From Aminomonas paucivorans DSM 12260 (GTDB lineage: Bacteria; Synergistota; Synergistia; Synergistales; Synergistaceae): a DNA stretch of 64,000 bases. Positions 1-8,500 of the stretch are shown in pieces. Under the pieces are notes generated by a model. That model was not told the origin of the DNA, made no database searches, and worked only from the letters and a program-made list of their open reading frames with translations. Within the stretch, counting starts at the first letter, position 1; every line of letters begins with the position of its first letter. Location of the stretch: positions 1,769,812-1,833,811 of the forward strand of contig NZ_CM001022.1 in assembly GCF_000165795.1 (NCBI RefSeq), in the 5' to 3' direction. Both the position numbers and the translations under genes were made by a program.

Positions 1-2181
1 TTCCTCAATGCCCGCCCCAGGGGAAGCCGGGCCGAGGCGGTACAGGTCCTCCTCCACCAGAAGCCACCCGAGGGACACCAGTTCGTCCCTTGTCCGCTGG
101 AACGCCTTCTTCTTCGCGTCCGAGCTGTCCTTCGTGCTGCCGGAGTAGAACGTCCTCCTCCAGTCCTCCAGGTGGACCCCGAGGAAAGCCCCGTCCCGGT
201 CCAGCCTGCCGTGGTCCTTCGCCGCCGCGTACCAGGAGTCCAGCGCCTGCCGCAGGACCGGACGAAGGGATTCCCTCCTGGGGGCTTGGATGCCTCCCTG
301 AGCCTCCACCAAGACGGCGCTGTGGACAGGCCGCCCCTCTTCATCCGCCAGGCCCGGGAGGACTACATCCTGGAGTTCCAGGGTCAGGGGATTTCCCAGT
401 TCCGCGTCCTTCGATTTCGTGGCGGTGACCGTCACCAGGTGGTTGCTTTTGGTGACGCACAGCTCTGTGTCCATCGCAGCCTTCAGGGCCGAGGAGCCCC
501 GCGCCCGGTTCCGGTCCCCGTGCCCGGAGTGGTGAACCGCCAGGATCAGCGCCCCGGGGTTCTCCAGCCGCAACCGATCCATGGCCCCGATGAAGCGCCC
601 CACGTCCTGGGAGCTATTCTCGTCCGCCCCCGCAAGGCACCGGGCCACGGTATCCAGGACGATCAGGGCCAAGGGTTCTCCCGCCTCTTCCCGGATGACA
701 GCCAGGGCCGCCGAGGCTTCCTCGATGCCCTCCAGGGTCGCCAGGTCAGCAGCGCAGTTCGACAGGGCCAGACGATCCACCAGAACCCCGTGGTGCTCTT
801 CCCATCCGGCGATACGTCGGGCCAGGCCCCTTGCCCCTTCCCCGGCGACGTAGGCCACAACCCCCTGCCGGACCTTCCGCCCGCAGAAGTACCGCCCCGT
901 GGCTACGGAACAGGCCAGGCCCACGGACGCGAAGCTCTTCCCGCTGCCGGGCTCCCCGAAGATCAGGCCGAGGGTGTCCCGCTCGAAGAGCCTTTCCACC
1001 AGCCAGTCCGGGGGGAGAACCTCCAGGTCCCGCCTCCATGCGAAGCGAAGACGCCCCGCCTTCCTGGTAGCCGGTCCCGCCTCCGGGAACGCCTCACAGG
1101 TCGTTGCTACAGCAGCCGGGGGGAAGTCGTCGTCCTCCGGGTCGTCCGAGAGGGGCAGGAGGGGGATGGGGGGCCCTACTTCGAGGTCGCCCCAGTCATC
1201 GCCCTGATCCACGGCGGAATCCTCCGCCACCTGTTGGAGCCGCAGGATTTCCGCCGCCATGGTTTCACCACGCCCTTTCGCTGTTTGGAGTTCTTCCCGT
1301 GCCGCTTCGAGCCCCAGGGACGTCGCCAAGTCGTTCCAGTCCGACCCCGGGGTCCCTTCCGGGGTGAGGGGAACCGCCCCGGATTCCTTCGCCGCCGCTT
1401 CCGCAGCCCGCCGCCCGGCTTCGTCGTTGTCCGTCGCCGCGTAGAGGACCACATGGGGACGGCACCGCCGCACCAGGGAGCAGACGGCCGGGACGTTCGA
1501 CGTGCTGAAGGCCGCTAGGACCACGCCAGCGTCACCCACTAGCTGCTGAAGGCTGTAGGCCGTCGCGTAGCCTTCTGCCACGTAGATGGCCTTGTGCTTG
1601 GGGTTCCGCCAGTCAGGGGCCATCGAATGAAAGGAGCCCGTCAGGACGGAGCCCCTGATGAGCCGCTTGGAGCCGTCCGCGCCGATCCGCTGGACCCCCG
1701 CCAGGCCGCCGATGGAGTCGTACAGGGGAACCAGCAGGCCCCCGGTGCCGTCCACCTTCAGGCCCGGGAGAACAGGGAGCCCCTTACGGACCTGGTACAC
1801 ATGGGGGGAATCCAGGACCTTCCCTTCATCCCAGGCCTTGCGCATTGCCACCGCCGCCCGGGCCGCTTCAAGGGCTGCCTTCTGGCGCTCCGCTTCGGCC
1901 TTCGCCAGGGCTTCCGGGTCGGCCTGTCCGCCCTCTCCGGGAGGGTCCACCCCCAGCAGCCGGGCCAGCTCCAGGACACCGCCGTGCTGCCCCGTGGTGC
2001 GATCCAGGAACCCCGCCCGCTCCGGGTCGCAGCAGACGCCGAAGCTCGGGTTCTTCTCAGGCCGCAGGGGAGACAAGCACCTGCCGGACCAACCGCCCGG
2101 GCCGCCCCACTGGACGGGGGAAGGAATCACTCTGCAAAACCACCGCCGCAGCTCGTCCGGGGAGGCGTTGTAGCGACTCAT
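1..2181 (-). CDS. Phage/plasmid-type primase-helicase (TOPRIM plus RepA/DnaB-like ATPase), partial
   Basis: The minus-strand frame is open from an ATG at 2181 to the window edge: 727 codons with no stop, and the C-terminus is missing. Residues 35-70 hold a cysteine-containing stretch like a primase CHC2 zinc motif (PEKNPSFGV, then a TGQHGGVLELARLLG segment). About 195-275 is a TOPRIM domain (VAEGYATA, later ATDND). A Walker A GEPGSGKS is near 406, a Walker B-like LALIVLDT near 503, and a downstream RGSSAL segment is typical of RepA-type replicative helicases. The expected role is priming and unwinding DNA for replication of the element. The start overlaps the stop of the preceding HTH gene by one base (TGATG), so translation is probably coupled. 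Family assignment is by motif only. Confidence 0.8.
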   Translation of the reverse strand, partial: MSRYNASPDELRRWFCRVIPSPVQWGGPGGWSGRCLSPLRPEKNPSFGVCCDPERAGFLDRTTGQHGGVLELARLLGVDPPGEGGQADPEALAKAEAERQKAALEAARAAVAMRKAWDEGKVLDSPHVYQVRKGLPVLPGLKVDGTGGLLVPLYDSIGGLAGVQRIGADGSKRLIRGSVLTGSFHSMAPDWRNPKHKAIYVAEGYATAYSLQQLVGDAGVVLAAFSTSNVPAVCSLVRRCRPHVVLYAATDNDEAGRRAAEAAAKESGAVPLTPEGTPGSDWNDLATSLGLEAAREELQTAKGRGETMAAEILRLQQVAEDSAVDQGDDWGDLEVGPPIPLLPLSDDPEDDDFPPAAVATTCEAFPEAGPATRKAGRLRFAWRRDLEVLPPDWLVERLFERDTLGLIFGEPGSGKSFASVGLACSVATGRYFCGRKVRQGVVAYVAGEGARGLARRIAGWEEHHGVLVDRLALSNCAADLATLEGIEEASAALAVIREEAGEPLALIVLDTVARCLAGADENSSQDVGRFIGAMDRLRLENPGALILAVHHSGHGDRNRARGSSALKAAMDTELCVTKSNHLVTVTATKSKDAELGNPLTLELQDVVLPGLADEEGRPVHSAVLVEAQGGIQAPRRESLRPVLRQALDSWYAAAKDHGRLDRDGAFLGVHLEDWRRTFYSGSTKDSSDAKKKAFQRTRDELVSLGWLLVEEDLYRLGPASPGAGIEE

Positions 2182-2492
2182 CAGCACCCACCCCCAAGAT
2201 CAAGGCTGCCTTGCCGCCCCTGGAGAGGCTGGTTCTCCTCATCCGGGGTCTGCGTCCAGGAAGCGTCCAGGTCCAGCGAGTACTCCGCTACCCGCCGACC
2301 GTCGCCGACATCGACCAGCCGGGACCGGATCGGCCAGCCACGGCGCTTCAAGTCGTAGATTCGAGCGCTCAGGCGGAAGGACCCCACTCCGTCCAGAGCC
2401 TCAAGCGGGGTGATGTGTTCCCCGGTCAGGAGCCGCCTCAAGATGGCCTCCGCTTGGGTCTGCGCCTGGGATGCGTTCGGGTTCAGGTTCAT
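2181..2492 (-). CDS. Small helix-turn-helix protein of the integrated element
   Basis: This 103-residue protein has one recognisable segment, roughly residues 12-60, with ITPLEALDGVGSFRLSARI followed by YDLKRRGWPI. That pattern (an LTPLEAL helix, then a recognition helix ending in IYDLRRxGxxI) is the phage-associated helix-turn-helix family usually found next to phage replication genes. The tail ends in a glycine-rich GGGC. Its ATG overlaps the stop of the 261-aa gene as ATGA, and its own stop overlaps the primase start, so it sits in a coupled replication cassette. It may be an origin-binding or regulatory protein; this is inferred from fold and position only. Confidence 0.65.
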   Translation of the reverse strand: MNLNPNASQAQTQAEAILRRLLTGEHITPLEALDGVGSFRLSARIYDLKRRGWPIRSRLVDVGDGRRVAEYSLDLDASWTQTPDEENQPLQGRQGSLDLGGGC

Positions 2493-3274
2493 CGGCAGTC
2501 ACCCCCGGAGACCATGCAGTAGCGACCCTCGGGCTCAGGGCCGGAGGGGATCAGGTCGGATGAGGAGGATCTAGGGGATGGCGGTACTAGACCCTGACCG
2601 TGCAGCCAGGGTGATGCAGGTGGGTCTCCTTGTTGTTGGTCGGGGTCTCCGTCGCCGGGACCACCACCTCCACCTGGGGAGGCTGCCACCGTCGCCACCC
2701 GGGCCACGTGGGAACGCCGAGGAGCACGGGACCGAGACTGCACAGCTCGACGGGGAGCAGGGCGGGAAACAGGACGGCGGGGGATGACCACCTTGCGAGG
2801 TTCCGGTTTCTCTGCTGTTCCGATTTTCGAGATGCGCCGGCGCGGAGACATCCCAGGAGGAAGACCCTGGGCCCTCAGGAGCCGACTGCAAGCTTCGTCG
2901 TACTCCCGCTCAAGTTCCTGGGAAAATAGAAAACGTGCTACAGCTTCCTCCGCATCTCGAAGAGAGGGATCTTGTGAGTCCAATAAACGACGTGCCGCGT
3001 CCCAGACTGTCTCCCTGCCCAATTTAAGCCGTTTCCTTGTCCTTCTAGCGATTTGCAGGTATCTCGTTTTGATTTTACTAGAAAGCCTCTCCATGTAATC
3101 CAAAGACTTGCTCTTGGTGTAATTTAGGTGCTTAATTGGCAAACAAAGAGTGAATGGCCCTTCTTCTCCGGGAAAATAAACTTCATCACAGATACAGCGT
3201 GCCTTATGGTCTATATGACCACATACTTGTATCGCTCTCGGGTCCTTCGTGGTAAGATTGGACTTACCAGGCAT
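2489..3274 (-). CDS. Unknown 261-aa protein of the integrated element
   Basis: Not recognised. The ATG at 3274 is preferred over longer readings because AAAGGTGG lies just upstream and because upstream codons run into the XRE gene. The N-terminal part has closely spaced cysteines and histidines (VCGHIDHKARCICDE, residues 16-30, then another Cys near 46), suggesting a metal site. Residues 60-150 are charged and helical, with many Arg/Lys. The last ~90 residues are low-complexity Pro/Gly/Ser/Arg and look disordered. Base composition shifts within the gene: the 5' half is comparatively A+T rich, the 3' half very GC-rich. It is coupled to the following HTH gene through an ATGA overlap. Replication-associated or regulatory roles are possible, but there is no evidence for either. 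Confidence 0.6.
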   Translation of the reverse strand: MPGKSNLTTKDPRAIQVCGHIDHKARCICDEVYFPGEEGPFTLCLPIKHLNYTKSKSLDYMERLSSKIKTRYLQIARRTRKRLKLGRETVWDAARRLLDSQDPSLRDAEEAVARFLFSQELEREYDEACSRLLRAQGLPPGMSPRRRISKIGTAEKPEPRKVVIPRRPVSRPAPRRAVQSRSRAPRRSHVARVATVAASPGGGGGPGDGDPDQQQGDPPASPWLHGQGLVPPSPRSSSSDLIPSGPEPEGRYCMVSGGDCR

Positions 3275-3333
3275 GCGTGCACCACCTTTCTCTTTGGGCC
3301 TCGGGGAGACGCTCCCCGGGGCTCTTTCTTTTC

Positions 3334-3534
3334 TCACGCCGACTTCGGCCACTCTCGCCCGCAAAGTTCGTCCAGGCTCACACCTAGGACGTCCGCCAGC
3401 TTGACGACAGAATCGAGACGCAACCCCGCCTTCCCCTCTTCGGCGTCCCGTAGCCGCCCCCAATCCAACCCGCTGTCTCGCGCCACTCGGTATCGGGTTA
3501 ACCCCCGGGCTTCTCGAAGCTCCTTAATTCGCAT
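3334..3534 (-). CDS. XRE-family HTH repressor-like protein
   Basis: This is a 66-residue single-domain Cro/CI-type DNA-binding protein. The whole chain is the HTH fold: MRIKELREARGLTRYRVARD, a turn, then recognition-helix residues around WGRLRDAEEG, and the closing helices DSVVKLADVLGVSLDELC that are typical of XRE proteins. The start at 3534 is chosen because GGGGAGGTG sits 6-7 bases upstream; longer readings lack a ribosome site. It is the first gene of the element's minus-strand cassette and has its own promoter just upstream. The likely role is control of the element's replication genes, as usual for such proteins at the head of phage operons. Confidence 0.85.
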   Translation of the reverse strand: MRIKELREARGLTRYRVARDSGLDWGRLRDAEEGKAGLRLDSVVKLADVLGVSLDELCGREWPKSA

Positions 3535-3562
3535 GTTTTCACCTCCCCTAACGAGATACCCC

Positions 3563-3591
3563 ATTGTATATCTATCGGCAAAAGAGGGCAA
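3563..3591 (-). promoter_or_regulatory. Putative sigma-A promoter for the element's XRE cassette
   Basis: Read on the minus strand, TTGCCC and TACAAT are separated by 17 bases, with the -10 box about 28 bases ahead of the XRE start codon. Four of six and five of six positions match the consensus. The surrounding DNA is A+T rich. Confidence 0.55.
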
Positions 3592-3881
3592 CCGCCATGT
3601 CGACACGATGGACAGCGCCACTACAGGTAGAGGGGAACCCGCCCGGGGCTAGTGCATGTGCCCATGTGCTATTTGCCTTTTTGGGTCAGCAGGAAGGGGG
3701 CACCTGGGTCTTGGCATATGTGACAGACAACATATACTAGAGTGACATACTCCGCAGGGAAACCGGACCACGGGGAAGGATTACGGAAGTTGAAATGTGC
3801 GGATGCAGATTAGCGGAACATTGACCGAACGGGGGCGAATACAAGGGAAACCGGAGAAAAACCCGGTGATACCAACGGTTT
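3592..3881. other. Gene-less end of the element, with short repeats
   Basis: No credible reading frame occurs between the XRE promoter and the metG fragment. The stretch contains two GTGACA copies (3720-3725 and 3742-3747) spaced 22 bases apart, about two helical turns. It also holds a near-inverted pair CATATGT/ACATATA (3715-3721 and 3730-3736) and several ATGTGC-like words around 3652-3668. Such short direct repeats near an element end can be integrase or excision-factor arm sites, but nothing here proves that. No terminator with a clear U-run was found. Confidence 0.4.
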
Positions 3882-3956
3882 TTAGCCGATGTGGGGGACG
3901 TCGTTGACGTAATAGATCGGGGTGGTGATGTAGAAGGGGGTTCGCTGTTCACTCAT
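3882..3956 (-). pseudogene. metG: metG 5' fragment: methionyl-tRNA synthetase cut after codon 24
   Basis: The reading frame begins at 3956 with MSEQRTPFYITTPIYYVN and continues DVPHIG, then meets TAA. This is the canonical start of class I methionyl-tRNA synthetase, whose catalytic HIGH motif follows exactly here; the frame stops at HIG. GAGGAGG lies upstream, overlapping the rsmI stop. rsmI followed by metG is a common arrangement. The rest of metG is not in the window and is presumably beyond the left end of the inserted element. Whether a working metG is restored at the other junction, or exists elsewhere, cannot be seen from here. Confidence 0.85.
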
Positions 3957-3969
3957 GGGGGGTTCCTCC

Positions 3970-4821
3970 TCACGCAGGTCCGTTTCGGGATTCTTCGCCG
4001 CGGCGCTGCCACAAAAAGGCCTTGGCGCGGTTCTTCGGGATACCATAGCGCTCCCCCAGGGACTTGACAACCGCGCGCCAGTCCCCGCCCTCCTCCAGCT
4101 CCCGGAGGGCCTCCTCCTGCCAGAGAGAGTCGGGGACGTCCGAGTTCTCAGGGGGTTCCGCTCCCGCCACCACCCCCACCAGCTCCCCACGAAGCCGTCC
4201 TCCCCGGGCAGCCTCCAGAAGCTCCCCCAGAGTGCCCCGAAGGGCCTCCTGGTGTACCTTACTGATCTCCCGGACCACCGCCGCGGGCCGGTCCCCCAGC
4301 TCCTCCCTCCACAGGGCGAGGTCCTCCTCGGGATGGTGAGGGGAGAGGTAGAAGATCAGGGTCTCCGGGCGATCCGCCAGGGAGCGGACTCGTCGGCGGC
4401 GGGCGGCGGGGCGTCCCTCCAGGAAGCCCACGAAGAGGAAAGACCGCGGATCCAGCCCCGAGAGGAGCAACGCCGGGATCAGGGCGTTGGGACCCGGGAG
4501 GACATCCACCTCGTACCCCGCCGCCAGGGCCGCCGCCAGCACCTGCCCCCCCGGGTCAGAGATCCCGGGGGTCCCCGCGTCGGACACCAGGACCACCGTC
4601 TTCCCTTCCCCCAGGACCCGGAGGATCTCCGGGATCCGTCGGACCTCGTTGTGTTCGTGGGTGGAGAGCAGGGGCTTGCGCAGGCCCAAATGGTTCAGCA
4701 ACCCCAGGGTGCGCCGGGTATCCTCGCAGGCCACCAGATCCGCCGCCTCCAGGACCTCCAGGGCCCGGAGGGTGATGTCCTTGAGGTTGCCGATGGGTGT
4801 GGGGACCAGGATCAGGGGCAT
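3970..4821 (-). CDS. rsmI: 16S rRNA (cytidine(1402)-2'-O)-methyltransferase RsmI
   Basis: This 283-residue protein is a SAM-dependent methyltransferase that modifies C1402 of 16S rRNA at the ribosomal P site. It opens with MPLILVPTPIGNLKDITLRA, has ACEDTRRT near residue 35 and LVSDAGTPGISDPG around 80-93, then GPNALIPALLLSGL; all are hallmarks of the tetrapyrrole-methylase-type RsmI family. The C-terminal part (EEGGDWRAVVKSLGERYGIPKNRAK) is the usual helical domain. Length matches the family. Its start overlaps the preceding methyltransferase by 10 bases, and metG follows within 13 bases, so all three were one transcript before the element arrived. Confidence 0.95.
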   Translation of the reverse strand: MPLILVPTPIGNLKDITLRALEVLEAADLVACEDTRRTLGLLNHLGLRKPLLSTHEHNEVRRIPEILRVLGEGKTVVLVSDAGTPGISDPGGQVLAAALAAGYEVDVLPGPNALIPALLLSGLDPRSFLFVGFLEGRPAARRRRVRSLADRPETLIFYLSPHHPEEDLALWREELGDRPAAVVREISKVHQEALRGTLGELLEAARGGRLRGELVGVVAGAEPPENSDVPDSLWQEEALRELEEGGDWRAVVKSLGERYGIPKNRAKAFLWQRRGEESRNGPA

Positions 4822-5576
4822 GGGGTATCCTCCAGACGGTACGCCTCCAACAGTTCCTCCGAGTGGGTCCCGTCGCCTCGGTGGATGAACAGGGGAGGCT
4901 CCACCGTCAGCCCGGGCCCCCCGTCCCGCAGGGCCTCCAGGAGCACCACCGAGGCGGCTCGGTCCGGCTTGGGGTGCACCGCCCGCAGGCGTTTGGGCTC
5001 CAGCCGGTGTTCCCGGAGCAGGGACGTGAGCTCCCCCAGGCGTTTGGCCCGCATCACGAGGAAAAGGCGCCCCCGGCTGCGCAGGCAGCCCCGAGCCGTC
5101 CGGACCAGGTCCTCCAGGGAGCAGGCCAGACCGTGTACCGCCAGGGCCACTCCCTCCCGGGGGCTGGGTCGGCTCCGCTTCGGATCCTCGTAGGGCGGGT
5201 TGGCCACCACCGCGTCGTAGGGCCTCCCGTCTCCCCAGCAGGCTCGGTCCCGAAGATCCCCCGGGTCGAAGCGGGTCCAGCGTTCCAAGCCGTTGGAACG
5301 GGCGTTCCTTCGGGCCAGTTCCACCAGCCGGGGCTGGAGGTCCAGCCCCCGAAGGGAAAAGCCCTCCCCCAGACACCCCCGGGCGCGCAGCCGCGCCGCC
5401 AGAAGCAGGGAGAGGGCCCCGTGGGCACACCCCAGCTCCAACACCCGCTCCCTCCCCTTGAGACGGACGAAGTGGGCCAACAGCACCGTGTCCACCGTGA
5501 CCCGAGGGCCCTGCCCCTCCGAGGGCTGCTCCAGGGTGAGGGCCCCCCAGAGCAGGTCGTCCCGGGTGGTCTCCAT
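4812..5576 (-). CDS. tRNA1(Val) adenine-N6-methyltransferase-like protein
   Basis: This 254-residue class I SAM methyltransferase has motif I VLELGCAHGALSLLLAARL near residues 43-61 and the N6-adenine catalytic motif NPPYEDP near 135. The N-terminal segment (DLLWGALTLEQPSEGQGPRV followed by TVDTVLLAHF) matches the TrmN6/YfiC family, which methylates A37 of tRNA-Val. The ATG is linked to the smc stop as TGATG, and its own end overlaps rsmI, so it sits in a run of RNA-modification genes. The exact target RNA is inferred from the family. Confidence 0.82.
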   Translation of the reverse strand: METTRDDLLWGALTLEQPSEGQGPRVTVDTVLLAHFVRLKGRERVLELGCAHGALSLLLAARLRARGCLGEGFSLRGLDLQPRLVELARRNARSNGLERWTRFDPGDLRDRACWGDGRPYDAVVANPPYEDPKRSRPSPREGVALAVHGLACSLEDLVRTARGCLRSRGRLFLVMRAKRLGELTSLLREHRLEPKRLRAVHPKPDRAASVVLLEALRDGGPGLTVEPPLFIHRGDGTHSEELLEAYRLEDTPCP

Positions 5577-8500
5577 CAGGCCCAATCCTCCAACCGGACC
5601 CCCACCACCTGGGAGAGCCCGGGCTCCGAGAGGGTGACCCCGTAGAGCAGATCCGCCCGCTCCATGGTGACCCGACGGTGGGTCATGGCCAGGATCTGAC
5701 GGGACTGGGCGTACTCCCGGGCCAGGTCGGCGAAGCGGCGGAGGTTCACCTCGTCCAGGGCCGCGTCCACCTCGTCCAGCACCGCCAGGGGACACCCCGC
5801 CACCTCCATGGAGGCGAAGAGCAGGGCGATAGCGGAGAGGGACTGCTCCCCCCCGGAGAGCTGGGAGATGCCCTGGGGACGCTTCCCCGGGGGGCGGGCC
5901 ACCACCTCCACCCCCGCTTCCCAGGGGTTGGCCGCCTCCAGCAGCACCAGGTGCGCCTCCCCGCCCCCGAAGAGCCGCTGGAACAGGTGGTCGAAGCGCC
6001 GGTCGATCTCCCCCAGGGCCTTGGAGAACACCGTCTGGGCCTGCCGGTCCGCGTCGGCGATGAGCTTCTCCAGCTCCCCCATGCTTCCCCGGACGTCGTC
6101 CAGCTGTTCTCCCAGGAAGGCCAGACGGTCCTGGAGGGATCGGTCCTCCGAGAGAGCCCCCAGATCCACCGGCCCCAGATCCTTGACGGCCCGATCCAGC
6201 TCCCGGACCTTCCGTCGCAGTTCCTCCGGGTCCGGGGCAGCGGGGTCCTCCTCCGTCCCCGGCTCCACCCCCGGATAGGGGTACTGGTCCTCCCAGGTGG
6301 CCACCAGCTCCGTCAGCTCCCGATCCAGGGCGGAACGCTCCTGCATCGCCTCCCCCAGCCGCGCTTCCAGGGCCACGGACGCCCCTTCCGCCCCCTTCTG
6401 GCGCCTTCGGGCGACCTCCAGTCGGACCTGAAGGGACCGGAGGCGTTCCGCCCCTTCCTCCCCCTGTCGGGCCAGGTCCTCCCGGCGCCGGTGCGCCTCC
6501 AGCCACCGTTGCCCCAGATGCCTCAGCTCCTCCAGAGCCTCCCCCCGACGGACCTTCCTCTCCTCCAGAAGCCCCCGGATCTGCTCCCTTCGGCCGACGA
6601 GGCGTCGTCTCTCCTCCTCCATGCGCTCCAAGAGGAAACGGGCTCCCTTGAGGCGTTCCTCCAGCAGCTCCACCCGGGAACGGCACCGTTCCCATTCCGC
6701 CTCCAGGGCGGACTCCTCCTCCGCGCCCTCCCCCGAGGGAAGGCGCTCTTCCAGGTCCCGAGCCTCCCGGAGAGTCTCCAGGCGCTTTCTCCCCTGTTCC
6801 TTCAAAAGCCGCCGGAGGTCCTCCCCCAGCTGGAGGGATCGACTCCGTTCCTCCTCCAGCGCCCCGAGACGGCGACTTGCCTCCTCCAGGATCGCCTCCG
6901 CCTCCTTCAAGGCCCCCAGGGCCTTTTCCCTGCCCGAGGCGGCCTCTCGCTCCGTCTCCTCCTGGTCCAGAAGCGCCGCCTCCAGGGAGGCGATCCGGCT
7001 CTCCATCTCCCCCACCCGGGCCTGCCCCTCTTCGATCTGGGCCTTCAGTTCCAGGGCCCGATGGCGGGAGGCGTTCTTTCCCCCGGAGACCGCCCCGGTA
7101 GGCTGGAACACGTCCCCCTCCAGGGTGGCCACGGGGCCCCGGAAGGCACTGCGCGCCACGGACTGGCCGTCCCGGTAGGTGCGCACCACCAGCAGATCCC
7201 CCATGAGGTGTTCCAGGGCCGGACGCCACTGGTCCTGGATCTCCACCAGGTCCAGGGCAAACCCCACCGCCCCGGAAGCGGAGGCCGCGCCGGCGCGGTC
7301 GGGGTGGCGGGGACGGGTGCGTTCCAGGGGCAAAAACGTCCCCCGTCCCGCCTGGTGTCCCTTGAGAAGGTCGATGCAGCGCCCCGACTCCTCCAGGGTC
7401 TTCACCAGCATCCAGAACTGCCTCCCCCCCAGGAAGGCCTCCACCGCCTCGGCGCATTCGGGAGGGCAGCGGAACGCATCCAGCACCACCACGGGACTGG
7501 CGTCCAGCTTCCCCAGACGGGCCGCAGAGACCACGTGCTGCACCGGCCGGGGAAGCACCTGCAGCTCCAGCACCTCGGACCATTCCTCCGTCTTGGAGCG
7601 CAGGGAGGCGGTCTCCCTGCGAAGCCGCTGAATCTCCGCCGCGCTTTCCTGGCAACGCGCGTAGGCTTCCGCGTGACGGGAAGAGGCGGTCTCCACCCGG
7701 GCCAAAGCCCCTTCCCGGCCCTGTGCCGCCCGATCCCGCTCTGCCCCCACCTCCTCCAGGAGGTGGCCCAGACGCTCCAGGTCCTTTCGTCCCTCCAACC
7801 ATCGCTGCCCCAGGGTGGACAGGTACGCCCCGGCGCTGGCTTTCTCCGCCTCCAGGGCACCCCGACGCCGCAGAAGCTCTTCCCGGATCTCCCGGTCCGC
7901 CCGGGCCCGGCTCCGGATCTCTTCGTGCCGCGTCTTCAACTCCTCCCGCTGGGCCAGGACCTCCTGCCACTCCCCCTCCAGGGAGGAGCAGACCTCTCGG
8001 TGGGCCTCCGACTCCGCGGCCTGTCGGCGGTCCTGCTGCTCCAGAGATCGCTCCTCCCCGCGAAGCTCCTCTTCCCCCCGGGCACCCTCCGCCAGGGAGG
8101 TGCCCAGGGAATAGGCCCGCCGCCCCTGCTCCTCGAAGAAACGGCGCAGGGTTTCCCGTTGGCGGGTTTCCTCCTCCCGGGAGGCGGTGGCCTGATTCCA
8201 CTCCCCCTCCAGGTAGGCGGCCTTGAGGCTCCAGGCCCGTCGCCAGAAGCTCCGGCTTTCCCGCAGTCCCCCCAACAGCTCGAGGGCGGCGGCACGCTCC
8301 TCCAGGGTCTCCTCCAGGTGTCGCCTCCGAACCCAGTAGTAGCGCCTGCGCAGCTCCTCCAACCGATCCAGCAGCTCCCGGGCTCGGGTCGCCCGGGCCA
8401 CCTCCGGGGCGATCTCCTCCCTACGCGCCGCCAGCTCCGCGGAGAAGGCCCGAAGGCGCTGGTATTCCTCCTGTCCCCGGGCGAGGCGGTCCGCCGCGTC

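Larger units (their letters stand above)
1..3881. mobile_element. Right end of an integrated genetic element inserted in metG
   Basis: Everything left of about 3882 differs from the housekeeping chromosome to its right. It carries a phage or plasmid style replication module (XRE repressor, small HTH protein, TOPRIM/ATPase primase-helicase) plus an unknown protein, and the stretch 2900-3880 is visibly richer in A+T than its surroundings. The right boundary is set by metG, whose reading frame begins at 3956 and is lost after 24 codons. The left end lies outside the window, so no integrase, second attachment site or total size can be given. It may be a prophage, a phage-satellite island or an integrative plasmid. 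Absence of structural genes in 3.9 kb does not separate these. Confidence 0.75.

Noticed and set aside
172-1518. Plus-strand frame at the left edge
   Set aside because: It is the exact complement of the primase-helicase codons, whose TOPRIM and P-loop motifs show the real strand.
2489-3463. 324-aa version of the unknown element protein, starting upstream at 3463
   Set aside because: It would overlap most of the XRE gene; the ATG at 3274 has a good ribosome site.
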